Shown: positions 19,777 through 30,812, counted from the stretch's first letter. The stretch: 64,000 nucleotides of DNA from an uncultured Eubacteriales bacterium (GCA_902801845.1 CADCJW010000006.1:1-64000), one strand, 5' to 3'. A program made the numbers and translations. The notes: generated by a model from the letters alone, not told the origin.

Positions 19777-21102
19777 ATGAAAAAAATAAGCGTATCGAGG
19801 CAGTATGCCCCATTGCGCGTTTGCGCTGACATATGCTTTTATTTTTACACGATCTCCCTTTTTTCGTTTTCTGTGCTGTATACGGCTTCAGATGAACAGG
19901 GCGTCTATGGGGTCGTTACCAACCTTATCGCGCCATGGTCTCTTCAGTTGGCGGTCCTGGTGGCTGCGTGTCTTGTCCTCGGGTTTGTTATCATACGTAT
20001 AGACAACATGGCGCTGCGCTTTCTTTTGTCGCTGTTGCCGGGGCTTAGTTTTCTGATGAGCCCTTTTCGGTTGATCCTGCTGATTCATGCCGCCGCGTGG
20101 ATATACTACGTCATAATACTGACGATCGGAAACTTCGAAATCCATCTCGACGTATACCGGCGGCGGATCCGCGTGATGCTTCTCGCCGCGTTGCTGCTGA
20201 CGCTTTGTTTGATCATCTTTCATTTCGGCACCGACGACTGGTATAGCAAGAAGTTGTTTGGCGGAGAGATGTACGGCCTGCTCTTTTTCGTGTTGGCCGT
20301 GCTTTCGCTGCGCGGCATGCGGTTGAGTCTTGGCGCCTCGAAGAAGATGAGGATACTGGACGGCACATATGTGGTTGTCTTGCCGGTGCTGCTCGTTGCC
20401 GCTTTCTTCCTGCTGCGCTTTACAGTACCCGCGATCACTTTTCTCTTCTCGCTTTTATCGCGCTTTTTGATCTGGGTGAGTCAGACCTTTTTTCCAGGAA
20501 GGAGAATGCCGGATATTTTCCATCCGCTGGAGGAGGAAGATGTCAACAAAGTGTTGAAAGAGGAAGGATCCCTTTCTTTGCCATATGGAAATGACCAAAG
20601 TCCCGATGCAGAGCTGGTAGGCAGTGGAGCCCCTGTTCATTTTCATGTATCTATTCCCGTTGTTCTGTGCATCATGATTGCTTTTCTGGCTGGAGCTCTG
20701 ATCCTTGTCGCCATCCGACAGGCCAGCATCAGACAGAAAAACCAGAAAAAGCCCAGGCTCGTGGGAGAACGCATGGAAAGGGTGCCATTTGAAGGGCTGC
20801 TGCGCCATAGATCCGGCGATTCTGGGCTTCCCGTCCATGTCAGGCAGATTCGCAGGACATATCGCGCCTATCTGGAGCATATCCGCTCCCTGCGCATGCG
20901 AATATCCATTTCCGACACCTCCAAGGATGTGCTGGATCATTCGTCGGCATATTTGGACCTGCCGGAGAACGAACGGCTGCGGGATCTGTACATCGCCGCC
21001 CGATACGGCGACCCGAAAAAGGTCACCTCCGACCAGGCGGCTGAGGCCAAACGCTGCCTGTCCGCGATCGAATCGGCAAAGCCCTCTGCCATGGATGAGT
21101 AG
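19777..21102 (+). CDS. Multi-pass membrane protein with DUF4129-like C-terminal domain
   Basis: 441 residues. Several transmembrane helices occupy roughly residues 10-240, one more lies around 300-325 (VVLCIMIAFLAGALILVAI), and the cytoplasmic C-terminus has the DUF4129-like pattern IRRTYRAYLEHIRS... DLYIAARYGD. Family relatives are often fused to a transglutaminase-like domain (TgpA type), which is missing here. The start at 19777 follows AGAGGAGGT; an alternative ATG at 19735 would overlap the DUF58 gene but lacks such a site. It ends the MoxR operon; the role is unknown. Confidence 0.72.
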   Translation: MKKISVSRQYAPLRVCADICFYFYTISLFSFSVLYTASDEQGVYGVVTNLIAPWSLQLAVLVAACLVLGFVIIRIDNMALRFLLSLLPGLSFLMSPFRLILLIHAAAWIYYVIILTIGNFEIHLDVYRRRIRVMLLAALLLTLCLIIFHFGTDDWYSKKLFGGEMYGLLFFVLAVLSLRGMRLSLGASKKMRILDGTYVVVLPVLLVAAFFLLRFTVPAITFLFSLLSRFLIWVSQTFFPGRRMPDIFHPLEEEDVNKVLKEEGSLSLPYGNDQSPDAELVGSGAPVHFHVSIPVVLCIMIAFLAGALILVAIRQASIRQKNQKKPRLVGERMERVPFEGLLRHRSGDSGLPVHVRQIRRTYRAYLEHIRSLRMRISISDTSKDVLDHSSAYLDLPENERLRDLYIAARYGDPKKVTSDQAAEAKRCLSAIESAKPSAMDE

Positions 21103-21126
21103 CAGGACATCCTTCTGCTATTGCAT

Positions 21127-21152
21127 AAAAAAGGAGCCGCATCTGCGGCTCC
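21127..21152 (-). terminator. Terminator of the secA-prfB transcript
   Basis: Hairpin GGAGCCGC/GCGGCTCC with an ATCT loop on the + strand; on the - strand the stem is followed by six T. It stands between convergent genes and probably serves prfB. Confidence 0.85.
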
Positions 21153-21170
21153 TTGCTGTTGTAGGATCGA

Positions 21171-22271
21171 TTAGCTCTGCACCAGATACTCGGAGATGAA
21201 CGCGTCCAGATCCCCGTCCATGACAGCCTGGATGTTGCCGTTCTCCACGCCGGTCCGGTGGTCCTTCACCAGGGTATAGGGCTGGAACACGTAGGAGCGG
21301 ATCTGGCTGCCCCATTCGATCTTCTTCATGACGCCCTTCAGCTCCGCCATCTGGGCCTCCCGCTCCCGTTCCTGGAGCTCCAGCAGACGGCCCTTCAAAA
21401 TGCGCATGGCCATCTCCTTGTTCTGCAGCTGGCTCCGCTCGTTCTGGCACTGGACCACGATGCCCGTGGGCAGGTGGGTGATGCGGATGGCGGAGGAGAC
21501 CTTGTTCACGTTCTGGCCGCCGGCGCCGCCGGAGCGGTAGGTGTCCACCCGAAGGTCCTCCGGGTCGATTTCAATATCGTTGCTGTCGTCGTCGAAGATG
21601 GGCGTCACGTCCAACGAGGAGAAGGAGGTATGCCGCCGGGCGTTGGCGTCGAAGGGGGAGATGCGAACCAGCCGATGCACGCCCTTTTCCGCCTTCAGAT
21701 ACCCGTAGGCGTTCTCTCCGTCCACCTCGAAGGTGACGGATTTGATGCCCGCATCGTCGCCCATCAAAAGGTCGATCTCCTTCACGGACCAGCCCCGGCG
21801 CTCGCAATACCGGCGATACATGCGGTAGAGCATCTCCGTCCAGTCCTGGGCCTCGGTGCCGCCGGCCCCCGCGTGGAGGCTTAGCACGCAGTTATAGGCG
21901 TCGTAGGGCCCCTTGAGGAGCATTTCGAGCCGCAGGGCGCTGACCTTCTTTTCAAGCTCCTCCAGCTCCGTCTTGATCTCCTCGATGATGCTCTCGTCGT
22001 CCTCCTCCTCGGCCATCTCGATGAGGGTCTGGATGTCCTCCCGGTTGCCGTTGAGCTTATTGAGCCGGTCCAGCTTGTCCTTGATGCTCTTGACCCGCTG
22101 GGTCACCTTGTTGGCGGCGTCCACGTCGTTCCAGAAATCGGCGGCGCTCATCTGCTCCTCCAACCCGTTGAGCTCCGTCTTCAGCTCTTCGGGACGCATC
22201 TGGGCGTTGGCCTGCTCCAGGGTCTTGCTGAGCTCGCCCAGCTTGAATTTATATTCGTCCAATACGACCAT
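21171..22271 (-). CDS. prfB: Peptide chain release factor 2, no programmed frameshift
   Basis: 366 residues, full length for RF2. It holds the stop-codon recognition tripeptide SPF (RISPFDANARRHTSF) and the catalytic GGQ motif (RSGGAGGQNVNKV). RF2 releases peptides at UGA and UAA. In many bacteria prfB contains an in-frame UGA near codon 25 with a +1 frameshift; here the frame is open from the ATG through that region (around ANAQMRPEELK). It lies 18 nt after secA on the same strand. Confidence 0.95.
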   Translation of the reverse strand: MVVLDEYKFKLGELSKTLEQANAQMRPEELKTELNGLEEQMSAADFWNDVDAANKVTQRVKSIKDKLDRLNKLNGNREDIQTLIEMAEEEDDESIIEEIKTELEELEKKVSALRLEMLLKGPYDAYNCVLSLHAGAGGTEAQDWTEMLYRMYRRYCERRGWSVKEIDLLMGDDAGIKSVTFEVDGENAYGYLKAEKGVHRLVRISPFDANARRHTSFSSLDVTPIFDDDSNDIEIDPEDLRVDTYRSGGAGGQNVNKVSSAIRITHLPTGIVVQCQNERSQLQNKEMAMRILKGRLLELQEREREAQMAELKGVMKKIEWGSQIRSYVFQPYTLVKDHRTGVENGNIQAVMDGDLDAFISEYLVQS

Positions 22272-22289
22272 CGTTCTTCTCTCCCTACT

Positions 22290-25043
<2,754 letters not shown>

Positions 25044-25106
25044 TCAGTTTCTATACCTTTCCTGGCAATACCTCTTGGCATATTTTTTCAATATGCAAGT
25101 GTACCA

Positions 25107-25132
25107 CAAAAAACCGCCCCCGTAAAGGGCGG
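25107..25132 (-). terminator. Intrinsic terminator upstream of secA
   Basis: On the - strand CCGCCC (7-base loop) GGGCGG is followed by a run of eight bases rich in T. It would stop transcripts entering from the small gene at 25395. Confidence 0.7.
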
Positions 25133-25179
25133 AAAAAGCTGCTGACAAAAGATTCACATCGATGTCAAACTGTTATGCG

Positions 25180-25380
25180 TCAATGCGCCGACAGGCGCAA
25201 ATCATGCCGCAGGCAAATTATGGAGCCGGACGAAGCGTCAGCGAGCACGGCGAGAAATCATACTGCGTCAGCAGCAAATCAGTATAAGCCGTTTTTGGAA
25301 TGATTTGCGCCATACAGCGCATGATTTGGCTGCGCCATGATTTGACCTAACGGTCATGATCTCTCGGCGCTAAAGCGCCT
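25180..25380. repeat. Cluster of ATGATTTGC/GCAAATCAT palindromic units
   Basis: The segment repeats short inverted elements such as CGCAAATCATGCCGCAGGC, AAATCATACTGCGTCAGCAG, ATGATTTGCGCCATACAGCGC and ATGATTTGGCTGCGCCATG. Each unit is a small GC-rich hairpin next to an ATGATTTG or CAAATCAT half. No reading frame has coding character. It looks like an interspersed palindromic (REP-like) repeat block between convergent signals. Confidence 0.65.
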
Positions 25381-25394
25381 CCATGATCGCCCAC

Positions 25395-25622
25395 TTACGC
25401 CTTTAGCCTTCGTATGACCTCCCGCATCTTCTCCCGCTGCTTCTCGGTGAGGAAGGGGGAGAGGGTGGCGTATATCTCCTCCATGCGGGTGGGGCTCATC
25501 TCGCCCGTCTGCTCCTGTTCCTTCGTCATGCGCTTGAGCTCGTCCATGAGCGCGTCCTCGCCGCTGCTCTGCCGCTCCTGTAAAAATCGTTCCATCTCCT
25601 CTGGCGTCGTTGGGATCACCCC
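25395..25622 (-). CDS. Small charged protein of unknown function (start uncertain)
   Basis: About 75 residues from a GTG at about 25622 to the TAA at 25395; the frame is open further upstream to 25766, where it would overlap the divergent gene. The protein is highly charged and helical: TPEEMERFLQERQ, then LKRMTKEQEQTGEMSPTRMEEIYATLSPFLTEKQREKMREVIRRLKA. I do not recognise it. A purine-rich AAAGGGGG lies at the proposed GTG, which is too close for a normal ribosome binding site, so the start may differ. It is divergent from the proline-rich gene at 25701. Confidence 0.5.
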   Translation of the reverse strand, partial: GVIPTTPEEMERFLQERQSSGEDALMDELKRMTKEQEQTGEMSPTRMEEIYATLSPFLTEKQREKMREVIRRLKA

Positions 25623-25700
25623 CTTTGCTATCAGCTTATGCGGCAGGACCCTAAATGTTGCCCTGTGGCAAGGAAGGGGCGGGGCGCATAGAATGGAGGT

Positions 25701-26021
25701 ATGAACGGATTTTTGAACCAAAATAGACCCGACTGTCCTTCCGGGCCGCCCATGCCGCCGCCTCATCCCCTGACCTGCGCCCTGGTGCTGGCGGAGCAGG
25801 TCCGGGCGGAGCGGGGGCGCCTCGGCGTGGAGCAGTACGTGCGCTGCGTCTGCCCGCTGCTCCCGCCGACCCTCGGTGAGGAGCTGTCCCGGCGTCTCGG
25901 CGTGCCCCTGCCGCCGCCACCGCCGCCTCCCGGGCCGCCGCCCAACAAAAAGCCGCCGGAGAACAACGGCCTCGATATGCAGCAGTTGCTGAGGATCATG
26001 AGCTGTTTGGGGAGAAAATAG
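25701..26021 (+). CDS. Proline-rich small protein of unknown function
   Basis: 106 residues. The N-terminal third is Pro-rich, the middle contains VRAERGRLGVEQYVRCVCPLLPPTLGEELSRRLG, then a run LPPPPPPPGPPP, and a short C-terminal helix DMQQLLRIMSCLGRK. GGAGG lies immediately before the ATG, closer than usual. No family recognised. The neighbouring divergent gene also ends with a short amphipathic segment containing LSPFL, so the two may be functionally paired, but this is a guess. Confidence 0.5.
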   Translation: MNGFLNQNRPDCPSGPPMPPPHPLTCALVLAEQVRAERGRLGVEQYVRCVCPLLPPTLGEELSRRLGVPLPPPPPPPGPPPNKKPPENNGLDMQQLLRIMSCLGRK

Positions 26022-26027
26022 AGGAAC

Positions 26028-26181
26028 TTATTGAAAGCATCGCACCTTTTCTTCGAAAAGAAAAGTTGTCCAAAAGAACTTCATGGGGTCGATCTGCAAT
26101 GGATCTATCCGCGGTATCCCCTATGAGCTTTTCTTTTTAGGCGGCTTTTTCTTTTCACGGAAAAGAAAAAACTGCAAAATT
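26028..26181. repeat. Hairpin-rich repeat element, copy 1
   Basis: This intergenic segment shares its left end (TTATTGAAAGCAT, GCACCTTT) and right end (GAGCTTTTCTTTTT, then a CTTTTTCTTTTC/GAAAAGAAAAA hairpin) with 34661-34814. The copy here has mismatches in the right-hand stem, so it is the more decayed one. No coding potential is seen. Confidence 0.7.
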
Positions 26182-26252
26182 ATTTCAGATTGTTTTAGGC
26201 TTGACGGGGTATCCTGCATCCATAGAAACGAAACGGACGGGAGCGCAAGCCT

Positions 26253-27197
26253 ATGATTTTAGAGAAAACCTTCCCCGCCATGGGGACTGTGCACACCATC
26301 ACCCTCTTCGACGCCGAAGGTCCCCATGCTGCCAACGACGCAAGGGCGTATCTGCAGAGCCTCAACCAGGCCTGGTCCTGCTTCCAGGCAGGGAGCCTGA
26401 TCTCCCGGATCAACCGGATGGCCGGCCAAGCGCCTGTGCCCGTGGACAAGGATACCTTCGAAGTGCTCCGACAGGCCAAGCGATACACCGGCATGACCGA
26501 CGGCGCCTTCGACGTGACAATCGGGCCCTTGGCCGATCTTTGGCGAAAGGCCATGGGGAAGAAGCGGCTGCCCGGGAACGATGCCATCTGGCGGGCCCTA
26601 AAGCTGGTGGACGGACAGGACGTTCTCCTGGACGAAGGGGCCCAAACGGTCCTGCTCCGGCGGCCGGGCCAGCGGATCGATCTGGGCGGCATCGCCAAGG
26701 GGTACGCCATCGACGGCCTCAAAGGCCGACTGCGGCAGAATGGCGTCCGCCGGGCCCTGCTGGACCTGGGCGGCACGGTGGCGATCCTGGGCTGTCGGCT
26801 GCCGGTGGGCATCCGAGACCCCTTCCGGCCTGAGGGCGCGCCCATGGGTACGCTGATGCTGGAGGATCGCATCCTGGTCACCAGCGGCGTTTACGAGCGC
26901 TTTGCCTACATGGGTGGCCGCCGATACCATCATGTAGTGGACCCCAGGACAGGCTATCCTTCCCAAAGCGGCCTGGTGTCCGTATCCTTGGTGGGGGAGA
27001 ACGGAACGGCTCTGGACGCCCTGGCCACCGCCGCCCTGATCCTTGGCCCGGAGCAAAGCGCGCCGCTGCTGCAGGAGCAGGGCATGGATGCCGTCTTCGT
27101 GACGGATCAGGGCCAGGTGCTGGTCACCCGGGGCCTGAAAAACGAGTTTCATCTGCTGAACAAAACCAACACCGGCGACGCCATGCGCGTCGCATAG
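26253..27197 (+). CDS. apbE: FAD:protein FMN transferase (ApbE family)
   Basis: 314 residues. Family motifs are MGTVHTITLF at the start, GAFDVTIGPL (about residue 90), the nucleotide-binding segment RIDLGGIAKGYAID, and DLGGTVAIL; the Mg-binding part is in VTSGVYERF and HVVDPRTGYPS. ApbE attaches FMN from FAD to a threonine of FMN-binding domains. No signal peptide or lipobox is visible, unlike many ApbE proteins. The next gene, 13 nt downstream, encodes a protein with exactly such an FMN-binding domain, which is its probable target. GGGAG precedes the ATG. Confidence 0.93.
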   Translation: MILEKTFPAMGTVHTITLFDAEGPHAANDARAYLQSLNQAWSCFQAGSLISRINRMAGQAPVPVDKDTFEVLRQAKRYTGMTDGAFDVTIGPLADLWRKAMGKKRLPGNDAIWRALKLVDGQDVLLDEGAQTVLLRRPGQRIDLGGIAKGYAIDGLKGRLRQNGVRRALLDLGGTVAILGCRLPVGIRDPFRPEGAPMGTLMLEDRILVTSGVYERFAYMGGRRYHHVVDPRTGYPSQSGLVSVSLVGENGTALDALATAALILGPEQSAPLLQEQGMDAVFVTDQGQVLVTRGLKNEFHLLNKTNTGDAMRVA

Positions 27198-27210
27198 AGA
27201 GGAGATACCC

Positions 27211-28632
27211 ATGAAAGACATCCTGAACAAAGCCGCTGACCTCTGGCGGAAAACCAACAAGACCCAGCTGCTGCGCCACGGGGTGCAGTTTCTCGCCTTC
27301 CTTCTGTTCCCCGGCCTGTTTTTGACCGTGTTCAACGCCCTTAAGGACGTGATCGTGGCCCTTTTGGCCGGTACCTTCGCCCTCTCCGCCGTGAGCGGGA
27401 GCCTGGTGACGCTGACGGTGGTCCTGGGCGTGACGATCCTGTGGGGCCGGTTCTTCTGCGGGTATCTGTGCACCTTCGGCGCGCTGCAGGAGCTGATGGC
27501 CTTTGCAGGCAAGAAGCTCTTCCCCAATCGGCGCAAGGTCCCCGAGAAGGCGGACAGGCTCCTGAAATACGTGAAGTACGGCCTGCTGCTGACCGTTGTG
27601 CTCCTTCTTTGGGCGCTGCAGCTTCCCGTGGACAGCTCCCTCAGCCCCTGGGGCGTCTTTGGCGCGCTGCTCTCGGGGAATTTGATCGTCATGGCCGACG
27701 CCGTCCCCACGGTGGGTTTCGGGCTCCTGCTGGCGATCCTCGCCCTGTCCCTCTTCGTGGAACGGGCCTTCTGCCGCTATTTCTGCCCCCTGGGCGCCCT
27801 GTTCACGCCCCTGTCCGCCGCGCGGCTGTTCCGTATCCGGCGTCTCGAAACGGCGTGCACCGGCTGCCAACAGTGCAGCCGGGACTGTGCCATGGGCGTC
27901 ACCGTCCATGAGGACGCCTTCGTTCGCTCCGGCGAGTGCATCGACTGCATGCGCTGTCTCGCCGTCTGCCACCCTGAGGCTTTGAAGACCGTCCCCGCGC
28001 CGGCTGTGGCCGGTACGGCCTCGGCGCTGGCCCTCTGCGGTCTCATTCAGGTGGGCCGGATCGCGGTGCCCGAACAGTCCGCATCCCCGTCCCTGTCCGG
28101 CGAGTATGCCTCCGAACAGGTGGTCTCCGCGGACGATTCCTCTCCGGCCGCCCGCTACGTGGACGGCGTCTACACCGGCACCGGCACCGGCTTCCGCGGC
28201 GCTATCTCCGCCCAGGTCACCGTGGAGAGCGGCCGTATCACGGACGTGACCATTCTCTCCAGCTCCGACGACAAAGATTTCTTCCAGCGGGCCCAAAGCG
28301 GCGTCATCCCGGCCATTCTTCAGGAGCAGTCCGTGAACGTATCCGCCGTCAGCGGTGCCACCTATTCCTCCCGGGGCATCCTGGAAGCGGTGGCGGACGC
28401 CCTGCAGCTGGACACCTCCGGGCTGCCGGAGATCACCGTGCCCCGTGGCCATGGCAAGGGCAGTCGGCCCGGGACCGAGACGCAGGACCAAAATGGCGAC
28501 AGCAAGACCCCGCCCTCTGGCCCGTCGGACAGCGACAGCCACCAGCACTGGGGGAAGCAGGATGGCGCGGATCAGGGCGAGTCTTCCCAGCGGCAACGCA
28601 AGCAGCGTAAAAGCGGCAAGAGCAGGGGATAA
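27211..28632 (+). CDS. Membrane ferredoxin-type protein fused to an FMN-binding domain
   Basis: 473 residues. The N-terminal part has several membrane helices and NapH/NosR-like CGYLC and CRYFCPLGALF motifs; two 4Fe-4S clusters follow (CTGCQQCSRDC and CIDCMRCLAVCHP, about residues 215-255). After another hydrophobic segment an FMN-binding domain occupies about 310-400 (VDGVYTGTGTGFRG to SGATYSS), where the Thr in SGAT is the expected site of covalent flavinylation. The C-terminus is hydrophilic and low-complexity. It probably carries electrons across the membrane to an extracytoplasmic flavin; with ApbE it forms a two-gene operon. Confidence 0.88.
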   Translation: MKDILNKAADLWRKTNKTQLLRHGVQFLAFLLFPGLFLTVFNALKDVIVALLAGTFALSAVSGSLVTLTVVLGVTILWGRFFCGYLCTFGALQELMAFAGKKLFPNRRKVPEKADRLLKYVKYGLLLTVVLLLWALQLPVDSSLSPWGVFGALLSGNLIVMADAVPTVGFGLLLAILALSLFVERAFCRYFCPLGALFTPLSAARLFRIRRLETACTGCQQCSRDCAMGVTVHEDAFVRSGECIDCMRCLAVCHPEALKTVPAPAVAGTASALALCGLIQVGRIAVPEQSASPSLSGEYASEQVVSADDSSPAARYVDGVYTGTGTGFRGAISAQVTVESGRITDVTILSSSDDKDFFQRAQSGVIPAILQEQSVNVSAVSGATYSSRGILEAVADALQLDTSGLPEITVPRGHGKGSRPGTETQDQNGDSKTPPSGPSDSDSHQHWGKQDGADQGESSQRQRKQRKSGKSRG

Positions 28633-28641
28633 GGACATAAA

Positions 28642-28671
28642 ACAGCGCCGACGCGAAAGCGCCGGCGCTGT
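28642..28671. terminator. Hairpin between convergent genes
   Basis: ACAGCGCCG pairs with CGGCGCTGT around a CGC-GAAA-GCG loop; one A/C mismatch interrupts the stem. T-rich sequence follows on both strands only weakly. It probably ends both transcripts. Confidence 0.6.
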
Positions 28672-28683
28672 GGTTTCGGTTTC

Positions 28684-29415
28684 TTATCCCAGCACATGCC
28701 CCATGAAGTAGGGCAGCTGCTTCTTCCACCAGGGCCAGTCATGGTTCACGTCGTAGCCCCAGAAGTCGGCCCAGTGGGGCACGCCCTTTGCGTTGAGAAT
28801 ATCGTCCAAGGCATGGGAATCGGCCCGCATCTCGTCCTCCCAGGCGCCCTGTCCGCAGCAGAAGATGATGTTCCCCTGGCGGTACAGGTCCATCCAGGGA
28901 TGGTCGGCGGGCATGTTGGGAAGGAAGTGGATGGGCGAGTTGGCGTACACCAGATCGTCCATATACCCCTTGAAGAAGTGACTGGCGTCGAAGAGCCCGC
29001 TCAGCGAGATCAGCGTGTCGAACCGATCCGGCCGCCGAAAGAAGGCGTTGGCCGCGTGGACCCCGCCCATGCTGCAGCCCGTGGCCATGGCCTTCTGGTC
29101 CCAGGGGAGATACTGGGGCAGCAGCTCCTCCATGATGTAGTGGAACCACCGCTCCTGCAGCTCGATCCGATACCGGCCGTCGCCAAACTCGTCGGACCAG
29201 GTCTCCTCGTCGATGCTGTCCACCAGCAATATCTTCAGCCGTCCCGCCTCGATCCAGGGCCGCACGGTCTCCACCATGCCGAAGTTTCGAAAATCCCAGG
29301 TGTGCCCGTTCTGGGGCGCGAAGGCCAGGCACAGCTTCCCATCGTGGCCGATGAGGGCGTGCTCCATGTCCCGGTTCAGCAGGGGACTGTATTGTTTCTC
29401 ATATCGTTCCCACAT
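28684..29415 (-). CDS. Alpha/beta-hydrolase esterase
   Basis: 243 residues of the putative esterase (esterase D-like) family. The nucleophile elbow is GCSMGG near residue 113, an Asp-rich region follows, and the likely catalytic His is in YDVNHDWPWW near residue 225. Trp-rich segments and the absence of a signal peptide suggest an intracellular enzyme. AAGGGAGG precedes the ATG, 13 nt after the ATP-grasp gene on the same strand, so the two form an operon. Substrate unknown. Confidence 0.87.
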   Translation of the reverse strand: MWERYEKQYSPLLNRDMEHALIGHDGKLCLAFAPQNGHTWDFRNFGMVETVRPWIEAGRLKILLVDSIDEETWSDEFGDGRYRIELQERWFHYIMEELLPQYLPWDQKAMATGCSMGGVHAANAFFRRPDRFDTLISLSGLFDASHFFKGYMDDLVYANSPIHFLPNMPADHPWMDLYRQGNIIFCCGQGAWEDEMRADSHALDDILNAKGVPHWADFWGYDVNHDWPWWKKQLPYFMGHVLG

Positions 29416-29428
29416 GGCGCTGCCTCCC

Positions 29429-30622
29429 TTAGGCCCATTCCTGGACGAACCGGATGAACTCCTGGACCTCCTGCTCGCTGTAGGCCTGGGCCATGTACAT
29501 CATGCAGCCCATGGTGGCCCACATGATCTCGGGCATCCGCTCGCACATGGTGATCCGATCCCCGTATTTGGCCATGATCTCCTCGTGGGTGTGGCGATAG
29601 GTGCGGGAATCCTTCCGGCTGGCGTAGACGCACCAGTGGTCCTTGCCGCTCTCAGGGAGAAGCCGCTTGTCGGCGGTGATCATGTCCGCCCAGATGGTGT
29701 ACACGTCCGTGGCGTGGCCATAGTCCATCATGTCCGGGGTGTACCCGCCGGCGGGCCGCATGTTCACCTCCAGGGCCACGAAGTCGCCCACCTCGCCCAG
29801 GCCCTTGCGGGCCTTCGTCAGGCGGAAGAACTCGAAATGCACGAACCGGCTCTTGACCTTAAAGGCCTTCACCGTTCGGCGGCCCAACGCCTGCAGGGCT
29901 GGAGGGACCTCCTTGAGCGTATAATATGCCAGCTCCAAATCGTTGTTCACCAGATCCGCGATGGACGGCGGGAACACGGCGGAGTTCTCGAACAGGGGCT
30001 CCCCATGGGAATCCACGATGGCGTCGTAGGAGTAGATGTCCCCATAGATGAACTCCTCCATCACATAGGGCACGTCGGGCTTGTTTTGGAAGAAGTCCGC
30101 GAAATCTTCGTCGTTCTCCAGCTTCCAGGTATCCGCCGCACCCACGCCCACGTCAGGCTTCACGATGACGGGGTACCCGCCGATGTCGGCGAGGAAGGCT
30201 TTCGCTGCCGCCTCGTCCGTGACCAGGTGGGACCGGGCCGTGGGGATATCGGCGGAGGCATAGACCGGCTTCATGCCGTACTTGTGCTTCCAGGCGCCGA
30301 TCTCCTCGTATTTCACACCGGAGGTGATGTTGAAATCCGTCCTGAGCTTGGCGTCCTGGATGAGCCAGTACTCGTTGTTGGATTCCAGCCAGTCGATCTT
30401 CCCGTACTTGAAGGAGAAGAAGGCCACGGCCTTGAAGACCTGCTCGTAGCTCTCCAGGGTGTCCACCCGGTAGTATTCCGTCAACGCCGCCTTCAGATTC
30501 CCTTCCAGACTGTCGTAGGGCGCGTCGCCGATGCCCAGCACGTTCACCCCGTTCTTCTTCAGCCGGTCGCAAAAGTTCCAGTAGGTGTGGGGGAAATAGG
30601 GGGAAATAAACACGAAATTCAT
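29429..30622 (-). CDS. ATP-grasp family ligase
   Basis: 397 residues starting MNFVFISPYFPHTYWNFCDRL (start chosen at 30622 behind GAGGTAATTCC; an upstream in-frame ATG at 30658 lacks support). ATP-grasp features include YPVIVKPDVGVGAADTW (ATP-binding loop and Lys), VMEEFIYGDIYSYDAIVD, and the metal-binding FVALEVNMRPAGGY (Glu and Asn). These enzymes join a carboxylate to an amine or thiol via an acyl phosphate. The substrate is unknown; the esterase partner suggests synthesis and trimming of an ester- or peptide-like metabolite. Confidence 0.85.
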   Translation of the reverse strand: MNFVFISPYFPHTYWNFCDRLKKNGVNVLGIGDAPYDSLEGNLKAALTEYYRVDTLESYEQVFKAVAFFSFKYGKIDWLESNNEYWLIQDAKLRTDFNITSGVKYEEIGAWKHKYGMKPVYASADIPTARSHLVTDEAAAKAFLADIGGYPVIVKPDVGVGAADTWKLENDEDFADFFQNKPDVPYVMEEFIYGDIYSYDAIVDSHGEPLFENSAVFPPSIADLVNNDLELAYYTLKEVPPALQALGRRTVKAFKVKSRFVHFEFFRLTKARKGLGEVGDFVALEVNMRPAGGYTPDMMDYGHATDVYTIWADMITADKRLLPESGKDHWCVYASRKDSRTYRHTHEEIMAKYGDRITMCERMPEIMWATMGCMMYMAQAYSEQEVQEFIRFVQEWA

Positions 30623-30676
30623 GGAATTACCTCGTTTCCTGTCTGCCAGAAACAGCATTGAAAATAATTGGTATAT

Positions 30677-30705
30677 AGTATACGACAGATCGGCGAGAGA
30701 ATCAA
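30677..30705 (-). promoter_or_regulatory. Promoter of the ATP-grasp/esterase operon
   Basis: On the - strand TTGATT, 17-base spacer, TATACT. The transcript would start about 47 nt before the ATG. Confidence 0.75.
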
Positions 30706-30803
30706 GGCTGCCGCGTTATTTTTTGTCAAATGCTGTGAAAAAGTGAACGAATTGAAAAAGCGGAAAGTTTTTTTAAAAAGGAAAGGACAAGACGGTCATT
30801 CTG

Positions 30804-30812
30804 TGGTAATAT
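30804..30812 (+). promoter_or_regulatory. Extended -10 promoter for hpf
   Basis: TGG followed by TAATAT forms a TGn-extended -10 element about 50 nt before the hpf start; the -35 region is weak. Confidence 0.5.

Noticed and set aside
25180..25380. CRISPR array or attenuator in the palindromic block
   Set aside because: The units vary in length and sequence and are themselves inverted, without unique spacers.
26201..26228. Promoter TTGACG-16-TAGAAA before apbE
   Set aside because: The -10 is poor and spacing short; it may be real but cannot be told from chance, so it is not listed as a feature.
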